Positions 1 through 10,526 are shown, counted from the first letter of the stretch. The stretch: DNA of 64,000 nucleotides from Larix kaempferi (GCA_027924585.1 BSBM01000068.1:13668501-13732500), one strand, 5' to 3'. Notes: generated by a model not told the origin, from the letters alone. Made by a program: numbers and translations.

Positions 1-7
1 TATGTAC

Positions 8-628
8 GCATCATGTTGGATGCTAGATATGATCAGTTGGATCATTTTTATGTATGTATGTATGCATCATGTGGATGCTGGATATGATCAGTTGGATCAT
101 TTTATGTATGTATGCATCATGTTGGATGCTTGGACCATGTATCTGTATATGTATCAGGTGGATACATTGTATGATCAGGTGGATCATGTATGGTGATATG
201 TATCATGTATTTGTATCAGGTGGATACATTGATGATCAGGAGGATCATGTATGATGATATGTATCAGGTAGATACTTGGTATGCATCAGGTAGATGCATT
301 GATGATCAGGTGGATCAGGTATGATGATATGCAACAGGATGTTGCAGTGATGATCAGGATGATCATAGATGACGAGCTTCAGGATGTTGCTCCAGATGAC
401 ATGCAGCAGGATGTTGCAGTGATGATCAGGATGATCATAGATGACGAGCTTCAGGATGTTGCTCCAGATGACATGCAGCAGGATGTTGCAGTGATGATCA
501 GGATGATCATAGATGACGAGCTTCAGGATGTTGCTCCAGATGACATGCAGCAAGACGTTGCAATGATGATGATCAGGATGATCATGGATACATCAGGATG
601 ATGTATGGTGAGTATCAAGTTGATACTC
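8..628 (+). repeat. array of mini inverted repeats with covarying arms (copia A 3' module)
   Basis: Short inverted repeats follow one another. Most have 5-7 bp arms and a 5-nt spacer of type AGGTG, AGGAT or AGTTG. Examples: ATGATC-AGTTG-GATCAT (29-45), GCATC-ATGTG-GATGC (64-78), ATGTATC-AGGTG-GATACAT (149-167), ATGATC-AGGAG-GATCAT (232-248), ATGCATC-AGGTA-GATGCAT (281-299), TGCAAC-AGGAT-GTTGCA (330-346), ATACATC-AGGAT-GATGTAT (588-606) and GAGTATC-AAGTT-GATACTC (610-628). A 72-bp unit containing two of them is repeated three times at about 330-545. The outer arm bases change while pairing is kept. The ORFs through this stretch are a by-product of the repeat. Confidence 0.85.
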
Positions 629-658
629 TGTGGTCGTTGATCAGGTTGTACAGATGAG

Positions 659-1165
659 CATGTAATCCGGTGCCCTGGGAGATTTGCAGATGGTCTTTCG
701 AGGTTTTGCCTATGGCATGTAATATCGGTGCCCTGGGACATCTGGCAAATGCTCTTTCGAGGTTTTGCTCTGGGAGGACATGTAATTCGGTGCCCTGGGA
801 GATCTGCAGATAGTCTTTCGAGGTTTTTCCTATGGCATGTAATAGCGCCCTAGGATATCTGGCAGATGCTCTTGCGAGGTTTTGTCCTATGGCATGTAAT
901 AGCGCCTTGGGAGATCCGATAGGTTGGGCTGTGTGCCCGTAATCAGTCCTGGGATGCTCTTGCGAGGTTTTGCCATGACCACATATCATAGCGCCCTGGG
1001 AGATCCTACAGGTCGGAGTTGTGTACCCGTAACATCCTGGGATGCTCTTTCGAGGTTTTGTGGTGGGGTCACATGTAATAGCGCCCTGGGAGATCCTATA
1101 GGTAGAGTTGTGTGCTCGTAATAGCCTGGGATGCTCTTTCGAGGTTTTGTGACGCACGTAATAAG
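659..1165 (+). repeat. tandem array, 57-63 bp then about 110 bp units (copia A)
   Basis: Units begin near 659, 718, 781, 838 and 894 with TGTAAT and share CCCTGGGAGAT and CTTTCGAGGTTTTG. From about 894 the unit lengthens by an inserted segment ending in a hairpin, GGGC-TGTGT-GCCC (926-938). Later units carry degenerate forms of that hairpin. A related array occurs at 52390-52870 in element C. No protein reading is credible. Confidence 0.75.
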
Positions 1166-1397
1166 TCCTGAGGATTCCACAGTATGGCCAGTGATGACGA
1201 AGACCTGCAGGTGGTGGGCCTACATCTAGTATGAAAAAGGACTGGCTCTGTAGAACTTCCTATGACGAGTAGATTCAGAGATTGATTGAGATAGCAGCAG
1301 CAGTGACGATGATGATGACTCGATGACGATTATCCAGTGACGATGATCCAGAGTAGATGACTTGTGCTAGAAGAACTGTGCTGAGAAATACCTTCCT

Positions 1398-1410
1398 AGT
1401 TAAGAGGGAG
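1398..1410 (+). other. polypurine tract of copia A
   Basis: AGTTAAGAGGGAG lies directly before the LTR start TGTTGATG. This is the expected position of the plus-strand primer, and the same tract precedes the 3' LTR of element C. Confidence 0.85.
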
Positions 1411-2060
1411 TGTTGATGTATATGTAACTTCGGAATGTATTTCACATATATGTATATTGTATTCCTATAGAGATGTTATTATTCCTCTATACGGAAGTGT
1501 CGTCATTTATATTGTAAGTGTCGTAACTTATACTTGATGGGTTATTAGACCACCTTGTTTGGTGTCGGCCCTATATAAGTCATGTGGGTCAAAGGGTTAT
1601 TAGACCACCCTATTGGGGGTCGGCCATGTGGGTCAAATGGTTATTAGACCACCCTATTGGGGGTCGGCCCAGTCAGCATTATGTTATGTGGTTAAGTTTG
1701 AGCCTACATGAGTTAGGTAAAAAGGCAAGTAAAGTCAAGTATAAATAGAGTGCGGGAGGCACTCTATTTACTCACTCACTTCTCACACATGCACTCAAGG
1801 AGGAGTGGCGCACTTATGGAGGAGGAGGATCTGCTGCTAGGTTATGTCTTTCTCTCTTGGTTGGTTGTATCATTGCTCTATCTATCTCTGAGGAAGTTAT
1901 TGGGGTTTTTCACCTTTATGGTTTTCCCCAAGTAAATCTTTGTGTCTCTTGTGTGCTTGCATTATTGTCTCCATGATTGATATGCTGTAGATATGCTGTA
2001 CATGTTGTTCTCTCAGTTAAGATCCTAGATCAGATTGAAGTAAATTCAGAAAATCTAACA
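1411..2060 (+). repeat. 3' LTR of copia A (650 bp)
   Basis: The LTR starts TGTTGATGTA and ends CTAACA (TG...CA). It aligns over its length with the LTRs of element C (645 bp each), including the shared GGGTTATTAGACCACC blocks, the TATA box and the U5 end TTAAGATCCTAGAT. The short ORF at 1750-1935 lies inside the LTR and is not a gene. Confidence 0.9.
1739..1770 (+). promoter_or_regulatory. LTR TATA box overlapping a 12-bp-arm hairpin
   Basis: GTATAAATA (1739-1747) is a good TATA box. TAAATAGAGTGC (1742-1753) is exactly complementary to GCACTCTATTTA (1759-1770) around a 5-nt loop GGGAG. A hairpin in the same place but with different arms is present in the LTRs of elements B and C. Transcription would be expected to start about 25-35 bp downstream of the TATA box, so in genomic RNA the hairpin would lie at the U3/R border of the 3' LTR (inference). 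Confidence 0.75.
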
Positions 2061-2070
2061 CTAGGGTTAC

Positions 2071-4462
2071 TTGTGGTTATACCGCAAGATTGACATCAAC
2101 ATAGACCTCATTTATAGAATTATGCACTTGAGCAAAAGAGGTGCCGACCTCGCAGTAGAGATCGTAGGTAAAAACAAAGACAAAGAACTTGCAAAGAGAA
2201 TGAATAATGAATTTGGCTTGATCAAAGGAACCGTCAAACAAATCAAATCAAGGATGTTGCTATGAGGTTCATAGTTCAACTGCTCGCAGGGAAAGTACTA
2301 AGGAAATGTAGACTGAACGAGGTGTCGGTCGCTGCGATCTCCTTAGCTGTAAAGGCCAAGGATGGACTCCAGTATAATTGGGCAAGCTACATTCTAAATG
2401 AATTCCTAGATGATGTTGCGGATACGCAAGATAATGGACATCAATTCCATTATAGATGTTTTTTAGTCTTGATCGTGTCTGTGAGCTGGAAAGAGGCTAA
2501 GTATCAACAAAATGTACTGGTATTCAATGGAGATTGGTGTGGACCCAGATTTGTGAACATGTGGGACAATTCGAAGCTGGACAGACAAAAACTAAATAAT
2601 ATACAGTTGTACACATATTATGAGAAACTATGCGAAGTAATACAACGTACTTCACGTATCCCTAAGGATATAACAACTGTTTATATTCACAAGATGAGAT
2701 TCAAAGCTGGCCTTCACTTTATTTTCATTCAGCCTAGAGAACGAAATAATCCAGAATGGTTTGAGGGACTATACCATTCCGGATCGTTGCATTTCCTCCG
2801 GAAGACCTAAAGTAGCAAAACCATGAGTTAACATAGCACTTGGCACGGTGATTGCACCTAACCACCGATCATCTTGGCTCTGTACTTCTAGAACTATATG
2901 GACGCGAAGAAGATTGATCTTATCACTGAAGAATGGCTACTCGAGTGGAATATTGATGCGCCAGAAACATTGATCACTACATCAGAGGAAAGTGTAAATG
3001 AAAGTGACACCCAGGACGAAGGAGGAGAGCCAACAAGTGTTAGGAACAAGAACAAGATCAAGGACGAGAACAACAATAAATTGTTGATTTTCTAGGAGGA
3101 GAGAAGAGGAAGAATCCCAACACAATCATGCCAGAGGGATCGCAAAGAAAGAAGTAGAAGACAAGTAAGACTCCGATCGATGCACAATTTCATTATGATG
3201 ATTACGATTGCATCGCAACCCAAGTTAGTGAACATCTTGAAGAGACGCTCGCATTGAAAGACAACAAGCAAGAGGAAATCCAAGAAAGCATCGCAGAATT
3301 GAAGAGGATGGTGGCAAGAGTAGAAAAAGTCCAAAGAGATCTATTAAGGGAATCAGACTCTGAAGACAGGATAGGGGAGTCAAGCCAAAGAAAAATAAAA
3401 GTTCATGCTTTAACGATGAGACCCCGGTTAGTCCACATATAGCCAATGAATGTGATATTCCCGTTTGATGAACTTACTGAAGGTGCGAAGTAGCTCACAC
3501 ATTTGGATATTAACGTGGGAATGTTTCCCATTTAAGGACTGCATAATCTGCATTTACAGGTTGTGGAAGAAATCAGAGACAGAGATATGATCTCATATAA
3601 ACAACATGTGAAGATGGAAGATAGTTATAAGGAGCTGAAGAATAAATGTGTGTTGAAGAAAAATGAGCTAGCAAATGATTGGGAGAAGCAGAAAAAGATG
3701 AAAAAAACCATAGCTGAAGAATGTGCGAAGATCCCAGACTGCAAAGAAGAGCTTGAAGTGGAAGCGACCATCCTTAATATTGGTGCTGCCGTGGACAATC
3801 TCAAAGCGAAAATGGAAGACATGGAGATTGGCTACAAAGAGAAGATTGTTGACTTAGAGTCTCGACAACTACCTGGCACTCTTCCCGATGTGAAAGAAGC
3901 AAGGGCTGAACAATTAAGGACTTCAACCGAAAACATCTCCGCATAAGTTGTGAGGTATCAAGACTTGCTGGAAGAAGTCACTAAGGTATGGGATATACTA
4001 CAAAATGATCCTGAATTACAAAAAATTCAGGATGAAGTTCAGAAGAGGCAGAAGGACATTGATTCTATGAACACGACCATGAAAGATTTGCCACTAAGGC
4101 AAAGGATCCAGAAGTTCACAGAAACGAAAGAGCTTCAGAAGGAGCTGAAGGCACTAAGGATGAAGGAAGTTGAAACTTCGTAGAAGTTGCAACCCATGCA
4201 AGAAGAAGCACTGGCACTATTTAAAGAAATCGAGGAGAAATTGAATGAAATCTGCACGACAAAGAGTACAATGAAGGATCAAATGCCAAAGCCCATATCA
4301 ATGATGATGCTCAAACCGATCAAAGAATACGAGCAAGAGACTAAGGAAGCAGTTGCGAAGTTGAGCACAAATTTTCAGGAATTCGCTACAAAGATGAACA
4401 TCCCAAGTGATGTGCAGTCGAAGAAGCCCAGTGTAAGTGGCTCGGGGACGAGCCACAAGTAA
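2071..4462 (+). pseudogene. degraded coiled-coil ORF of unknown family
   Basis: An open frame of several pieces runs from just after the copia A LTR. Part one (2071-2265, then 2262-2810 in another frame) reads as a folded domain with motifs such as NWASYILNEFLDD and VNMWDN. A linker follows (2898-3095). Part two (about 3116-4462) stays in one frame for roughly 450 codons but has six in-frame stops (for example near 3160, 3440, 3944 and 4181). It is rich in K and E with heptad-like spacing (EELEVEATILNIGAAVDNLKA), which predicts a long coiled coil. I do not recognise the family. It could be the gag-like or accessory ORF of a retroelement, or a retrogene. Base composition is less AT-rich than the surrounding DNA, consistent with former coding function. 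Confidence 0.5.
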
Positions 4463-4833
4463 GTGTTAGGGGCCTGTTGGGAGTAGCCCAAGTAAAGGAA
4501 GTTTTGATGATGAAAGAACAATTAGACGAGGCCTAACATTAACCAGTTTTGGGAGAAGCAACTCCACAATTCCCAGGAGGAGGTTATGGAGCGAAGCGAA
4601 GTTGAAAGGAAATGACATGTCCCCTTAGTAAAGATGAAGTACTAAGGACGAAGAGAGGTAGTTGAACCAGTTAAGGAAGAAGCGGTGAAATGACAACTAC
4701 AAGAGTAGAGAGTAAAGAAGCAGAATGGTGAAAAGGAAGTGCCACTGTAGAGTCAGAGCCGTGCGGTCAGAACTGCACTGTCAGAAGAAGTGAAACAAAA
4801 GGACAACAGAGTTACAACGAAGTTAAGGCAAAG
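4463..4833. other. non-coding tail after the coiled-coil ORF
   Basis: Purine-rich sequence (GAAG and AAGG runs) continues the composition of the ORF before it but has stops in all frames. It is probably the decayed 3' end of the same unit. No other feature seen. Confidence 0.3.
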
Positions 4834-5766
4834 CCATTAGAGAAATTTTGAGGTCAAAAAATGGCCTCAAAACAAAGAAAATGTACTATAAAAAACAACC
4901 AATCACATTCTAGTAGATGACATCATCCCCCTTGGTTGAGGTGGCATTACATGAGTTAAGAATGCTTATTTGTCAAATTTTCTATGGTGGATGAAAACAC
5001 ATAGTTAACCAAGGTAGTGGTGTAAGTACTTTTAAGTCATAAAGTAAAGTACTCATAATGATAGTCTTTTCATAAAATAATATTATTGTCATTTTCAAGT
5101 AAAATACTCATAATGAATGTCTTTTCACACTTTCTCATAAAATAATAATATTGTCATTTTCAAGTGAAGTACTCTTAATTCATAAAGAAAGTCCTTTCAC
5201 ATTTGTTTATAAATAATATATTATCATTTTTATGTTTTTAATTTTAAATTATATATTCACTCCACTCTATTTAATAACATAATGTCAAACTAATAAATAA
5301 TAATAATAATAATAATAATGCAATGTGGATTATAATAATATTATTAACATTTTACATGTAAATAAATTCTTAATTAAATTACATTATATTAAATTCATGA
5401 GAAAAGTACTAAATATAAAAAGTCAACATAGAATTAAAAAAATAGCTCTTAAAAATGTTTTTTATTATTTAATTTCATTTGCAAGTTCAAGACAAATAAA
5501 TGCTAAAGGACAATAAATTTTTGGGAATTTACAGTGAATCTTAGTCATATCAATGTAGACTTATTTTATTAATTTTATTTTTAGTGAATTTTGAAAAGTA
5601 ACTCAACCATGGTTATTTATATTGTGCATAGAAAATAGTGTGGGAGGTGACTTGTCATATATACCTACCCCATAAAATCCCCAATTCCTAATATTTTAAT
5701 ATATCTCATATTTTTGTAGTACATCTCTTAGGAGGCCATTTTTTGACCTCAAAATCTCTCTAATGG
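4834..5766. mobile_element. TIR element, 933 bp, non-autonomous
   Basis: The left end from 4834 (CCATTAGAGAAATTTTGAGG) is the inverted complement of the right end, which finishes at 5766 (CCTCAAAATCTCTCTAATGG). Pairing continues inward for about 55 bp with few mismatches (AAAATGGCCTC, then TGTACTA). The interior is extremely AT-rich and has no transposase. A TA dinucleotide sits at each arm (TA-GAG ... CTC-TA), compatible with a TA target as in mariner/Stowaway elements. Because complementarity extends past it, the exact end and superfamily are uncertain. Confidence 0.7.
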
Positions 5767-6164
5767 TGGTCGACAGGAGAACCATGTTGTTTTGGGTTTA
5801 AGAGTACTATGGGGGTTGGACCATAGTTAATGTAATATGTGACCTTCGGGCACATCTATATATATGAACAATTTTGTATAAGGGAGGGTTAGATATAGAG
5901 AGATATTGTTACAAGTTTGGAAGGTTAGTGACATTAGAGAGCTAGATCTAGATTGAGAGAGAGATCTAAGAGAGGAAGAATCTACAGCTCAGTGCACATA
6001 GATCTATTGTAGAGAAGAGTCTGCAGACGAGTGCACAGATTGCAGGAAGGACACCTAATACTCTATGAATCCAAGAATCTAAACAAACATGAGAAAAATT
6101 ATGAAAATAATGATTTGTAATTGATTAGTCACCATTATACATGATTTGAATATGTGTAAATTAC
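5767..6164 (+). other. promoter/LTR-like spacer with UUCG hairpin and TATA run
   Basis: The stretch contains ATGTGACCTTCGGGCACAT, which can fold as a stem capped by TTCG, followed by TATATATA, then GA-rich leader-like sequence (GAGAGAGAGATCTAAGAG) with no ORF. It resembles the U3-R-U5 region of an LTR or a host promoter and leader, but no partner repeat was found in the window. It abuts the truncated gypsy pol fragment. Confidence 0.3.
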
Positions 6165-7769
6165 TTTCTCGAAGGAAGACTTGAGTTACAGACTGATCAA
6201 ATGAACCTAAAATATATATTTGATCAACCAAGTCTGAATGATCAGCAAGCTAGATGGTTAGAGTTCTTAAGTGAATTTGAATTTGAAATCAAACATATTA
6301 AGGAAAAGGAAAATAAATTTGTTGATGCTCTTAGCAAAAAATGGCATATAGTAGCTATGAGAATATGCAAAGATGACCTCATAGAACAAGTCATTAAATC
6401 CTTAGCCGAAGACAAGAAGCATAATCAAGTGGTGGCAGGTAAGGAAAAAATAGAACCTAATAAGAAGTATGAGGGATATCAAATAGAAGAAGACAAACTT
6501 CTTGTCTTCCAAGGGCAGTTGTACATTCAAAATGATGCAAGAATAAAGAAGCTAGTAATGGACGGAATACATCAAATGCCTTACTCGAGACATGTATGAT
6601 ATTAAGAGACTATAACAACAATAAGAAAGAAATATTATTGGCCATTGATAAAGAGGGATGTAGCAGAGTATATCTCCAGGTGTCAGAAATGCCATCAGGT
6701 TAAAGTAAGGCACCATCATCCACTGGGATTACTATGGCCATTGCCCATCCCTAAGTGGAAATGGGAGGTAATATCCATGGATTTTATTATAGGGTTACCA
6801 ATGACAATAAGACAACATGAATCGATCATGGTGGTGGTAGAAAAGTTAACAAAAGCAATGCATTTCATATCGGTTAAGTCCACACATAAAAAAGATGACA
6901 TTGCAAGGAATTTCATGAAGAAAATCTTCAGATTGCATGGATTTCCTAAGGCAATAATTTCAAACAAGGATACTAATTTCACCTCAAACTCCTCGAAAGG
7001 CTTGTTCAAGAATTTGGAAACTCAACTCAATTTTAGTACAATATACCATCCTCAAATAGATGGTCAGACGAAGAGAGTAAATCAAGTGCTTGATGATCTA
7101 TTAAGGAAGCATGTGATGAATAATCCATCCAAGTAGGAATATTGCCTACATCTAGTTGAATTTTCATACAACACCAATCGGCATGTGTCATTAGGAATGA
7201 GTCCATTGGAAGTTATATATGGCAGAAAATGAAAAACTCCAGTATGATGGGGAAAACTAGTGAACATGGTAGTGCTTGGATCGAAAATGCTCAAAGAGAT
7301 AGAGCAAGAATTTATTAAAATTAGGAAAAATTTGAAAGCAACCTAGGATATATAGAAGAGATATGAAGACATGAGTGTTTTGCAAGTTAGCATCGAGATA
7401 TTGTAGGCCTTTTGAAGTCCTTGATAGGAAATGACCTGTTGCATATAGGATTGCATTGCTTGCACATATGAAAGCTCAATTTTCTTTTCGTGTCTCATTG
7501 CTTATAAAGTATACACGGAAATCACATTATTGATTGGAATTTGATTCAAGTGGAACAAAAGGGATAGTTCCAAGTGGAGCCTGCATACATCCTAGAATAG
7601 AAGGTCACCATGCTCCATAATCGAGCCATTGGGATGGCAAAGGTGTAATGGAAGCACTTTGGTACGAGTGAAACTACATGAGAGCTAGATGATGTGATGC
7701 GAGAGACATACCCATTTTCATTCAATTGTGAGTAGCAATGAGGATAGTGTTAATAAAGGGGGAGGATAA
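6165..7769 (+). pseudogene. Ty3-gypsy pol relic (RNase H end, H2C2, integrase, C-terminus)
   Basis: It begins inside RNase H (LKYIFDQPSLNDQQARWLEF, DALSKK), then the H2C2 zinc motif (CQKCHQVKVRHHHP), then the integrase core (WEVISMDFIIGLPM, about 6765-6795; TNFTSN; YHPQIDGQTKRVNQ, about 7045-7085). The frame shifts near 6600 and breaks repeatedly after 7135. The C-terminal part still aligns with the complete element at 20230-30171. The catalytic second D (normally SDRD) reads SNKD and the catalytic E reads K (TKRVN). It ends in a PPT-like AAAGGGGGAGGATAA just before 7770. The 5' end is truncated. Confidence 0.85.
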
Positions 7770-8000
7770 TGCAATACCCCTAGTTAGATATTGACATTTA
7801 AATATGGTATTGTTGGACTATGTGCTTGCCACGCTAAATTTATCTCTATATAGACATTGTGATTTATATCACTCCTTACAAATCTCCTTGAAAGGTTGAT
7901 GTTGGGTTTTCCTTCATTTCCATTGGCGTCAAGTTCTCACATGTATTTTTAGATTTCACATCCTTTCCTTTTTCTCATAAGTGGTTCTTTGCATGCACTT
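7770..8000 (+). repeat. probable start of the gypsy relic's 3' LTR
   Basis: TGCAATACCCC follows the PPT-like tract at exactly the place where TGTCACATCCCC starts the LTR of the complete related element. The right end of this LTR cannot be set, because no second copy exists here. 230 bp is a nominal extent only. Confidence 0.4.
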
Positions 8001-9120
8001 TGAATGATGTTCCGTTATTATTGTTATTCATAAAATAGATGATAACTATTGTTATTCATAAAATAGATGTTTGGTCATGAAATAGATGATAACTATTGTT
8101 ATTCATAAAATAGATGTTTGGCGATAAACTAGATGTGAAATGAAACTATTTTAAAATGAAATGTTCCAAAATAATAAAAAGTTTACACTATATAATCAAT
8201 ATGAAGGTTGTGATTAATAATGATGGAATATAAACATCTTGATCAAATACTATTAGCTTTAATGATAAGTTCAAAGTAATTTCAGGAATAAATCTTATTT
8301 AAATATTTATTTTATTTTTATTTTAAAAATATATTTGTTAATTGATTATTTTACCTTTAAAACTTCGTATTTTTTAGATTATAAAATATATTTATATTGA
8401 TAATATTAATTGAAGAATAAATTGTATGTTTTTTATTATTAAAAATTTATTTAATATATAATTTTTTCAATCCTAAATAATAAGTTATAAAATTATATAT
8501 AGATATAATATTTAAATTCTTGTAAAATACTTTGAATGCTAAATATAACAATGGCATCTTCAATTTTATATTTATTTAACAATTATTCAACAAATTAGTA
8601 TAATTTATATTTTGTATATACTTATTTAATTATGTTATCATAATAATAAACACCTAAGGCACATTCTTAATCTATACAACTTACTCACTCACACATTTAA
8701 ATTATAAACATAACTAACTTACCCAACACAACTCAATCATATAACTTATATAATTAAGCTATATAAATAAGCCATGCATTTAATTCATAAACCATTATAA
8801 AATTTGTTATTTAATAACATTATCATTTATCCAAAAATTAATTAAATATTTCTTAATTAATTAAACTTTTGTAATGTAACAAAACACAATTAAAAAGTGT
8901 AAAACTAATAAAATACTTTTAAAATTAATTTAAAGTAGTGCATACCACAAATATATTTATTTTAAATGATCCAACATAAATGAAAAATGACAAGAAAAGA
9001 TAATTACATCTACCTCGTCAAAACCCTATCATGGAGTAATTACTAAACTATAATATAAGTTAAAACTTTATAAATAGAAAAAGATAAATGGATTAACTTT
9101 TTCAAAATCATATAAAACAA
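8001..9120. other. AT-rich spacer with short direct repeats
   Basis: GTTATTCATAAAATAGATG recurs three times at about 8022-8120. The rest is AT-rich sequence with no ORF, TIR or splice-like structure that I can support. Confidence 0.5.
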
Positions 9121-9130
9121 TTAGTTAAGT

Positions 9131-9300
9131 ATTAACTAATAATAAAATTAGTAGATGAACATTATTTAAAATATAGGCGAAGTAATAACTAATAATAAAA
9201 TTATTTATTATTAGATGAACATTATTTAAAATATAGGCAAAGTAATAACTAATAATAAAATTATTTATTATTAGATGAACATTATTTAAAATGTAGGCAT
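9131..9300. repeat. 60-bp tandem repeat, about 2.9 copies
   Basis: The unit ATAACTAATAATAAAATTAT ... GATGAACATTATTTAAAATA repeats with starts near 9131, 9185 and 9245. Copies two and three differ by a few bases. The 89-aa minus-strand ORF here is only the repeat read through. Confidence 0.85.
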
Positions 9301-9469
9301 TTAATTCATCATCTCTAATGCTTTTAGCTAGTAACAATATCATTAATAAGAGAAATAGCTGCAATGCAACAAAATAGTAAATAAAAAATGTCAATAAACA
9401 AGTTCGAAGTAAAAAATGTCATTAATAAGAAATTTGATAACAACTAGAAAACTTAATGCATCTATAGGA

Positions 9470-9999
9470 ACGAGGTGCTTTATAGTCCAGTATGGGGGAG
9501 ATGTTGTAACTTAACCTAAGATTACCAAAAATAAAAAATAATTAAAAAAATCTATGTCGACTCCTAAAATAAAATAAAAAATTATGAAAAGTAATTAAAA
9601 AATCCATGTGTGCTTATAAAATAAAAAATTAAAACTTAAAATTGGATCTATCAAGCAAGATAGAGATCAAATTTCTTGATTTAATATTAAAAACAAAATT
9701 ACACCTAAAAAAATTGGATCCCTCTAACAAAATTACACCTAAAAAAATTGAATCTCTCTCGGCACTTGATAGATCCGAATTTAAGATGGATCTATACTCG
9801 TTACAATATATGGAAAATGCTATCAACATTACACATGGTTAATTGAAGTCTCATTATTCCTTGTTTTGTCTTGCCTTCCACCTTGGAAAGAAAAAATATA
9901 TACATATTAGTGTATGAAGACTATGATATAGTATAATTATGAAAATTAGATCCATGCCTTCGTAATGATCTATGAAGTGTTAGTAACTAAGGAAAATTA

Positions 10000-10036
<37 letters not shown>

Positions 10037-10526
10037 TACCATATAGGCTTATATTCAAACATTATGGTCATTTATTGAGATCTTTACATAGAATTATCCT
10101 TCAATCAAGCAAGAATATATAAATTTGATATTAAAATAATTCTATCAAAATAAATATCGACAATCTTCTATCTGTAAGGAATTAGATCCATCTTAAACTC
10201 CTATCTATCAAGCACCGAGAGGGATCCAATTTCTTGAGGTGTATTTCTTTTTTTAAATTTAAACTCAAGAAATTTGATCTTTCTTGATTGATAGATCCGG
10301 GTTTAAGTTTTAAGTTTTTATTTTATAAATGAACATCTATTTTTTAATTACTTTTCATAATATTTTATTTTATGAACCAACATGGATTTTTTTTTTTTTA
10401 AATATTTTCCATAATTTTTTATTTTATGAGTCAACATGAATTTTTTTAATTATTTTGTTACTAACGTTGAAACGTTATATCATGTTAGAGGATCTCTCCC
10501 ATACTGGATTGTATAGTAGCACCTAG
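9470..10526. mobile_element. long inverted-repeat element with about 330-bp arms
   Basis: The left arm (about 9470-9800) and right arm (about 10170-10526) are imperfect reverse complements. Shared blocks include TCCAGTATGGG, AATTAAAAAAATCTATGT, TATGAAAAGTAATTAAAAAA, GATCTATCAA, ATCAAATTTCTTGA, GGATCCCTCTC and TTTAAGATGGATCTA. The centre carries a (TA)n run. There is no transposase. The outer ends read AGGTGCT / AGCACCT but no clear TSD was found. A related arm is present at 18630-18890. Confidence 0.65.
10001..10034. repeat. (TA)n microsatellite
   Basis: About 16 TA dinucleotides in the spacer of the inverted-repeat element. A TA run there may extrude as a cruciform. Confidence 0.95.

Larger units (their letters stand above)
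1..2060 (+). mobile_element. Ty1-copia element A, 3' part (cut by window start)
   Basis: Only the 3' end lies in the window: a hairpin-rich repeat module (8-628), a tandem array (659-1165), a conserved block (1190-1398), a polypurine tract and an LTR. The order and sequence match the 3' end of the complete element C at 52136-53756: both have the conserved sentence-like block around TGTAGAACTTCCTATGACGA, then AGTTAAGAGGGAG, then an LTR starting TGTTGATGTA. No coding sequence of this element is visible; by comparison with element C, the RNase H stop should lie to the left of the window. The host flank begins at 2061 (CTAGG), so the expected 5-bp TSD partner is outside the window. Confidence 0.85.

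Noticed and set aside
281-601. 106-codon and 102-codon ORFs in the hairpin array
   Set aside because: Open only because the repeated unit length is a multiple of three; periodic peptides on both strands.
1-628. CRISPR-like regular repeats
   Set aside because: Plant nuclear DNA. Units are hairpins with varying arms and there are no unique spacers of constant length.
1750-1935. ORFs in copia LTRs (also 47422-47676 and 53464-53711)
   Set aside because: U5/R region of LTRs; no conserved protein between families.
4834-5766. Assignment of the TIR element to PIF/Harbinger or Mutator
   Set aside because: No 3-bp TTA/TAA direct repeat and no 9-bp direct repeat at the ends.
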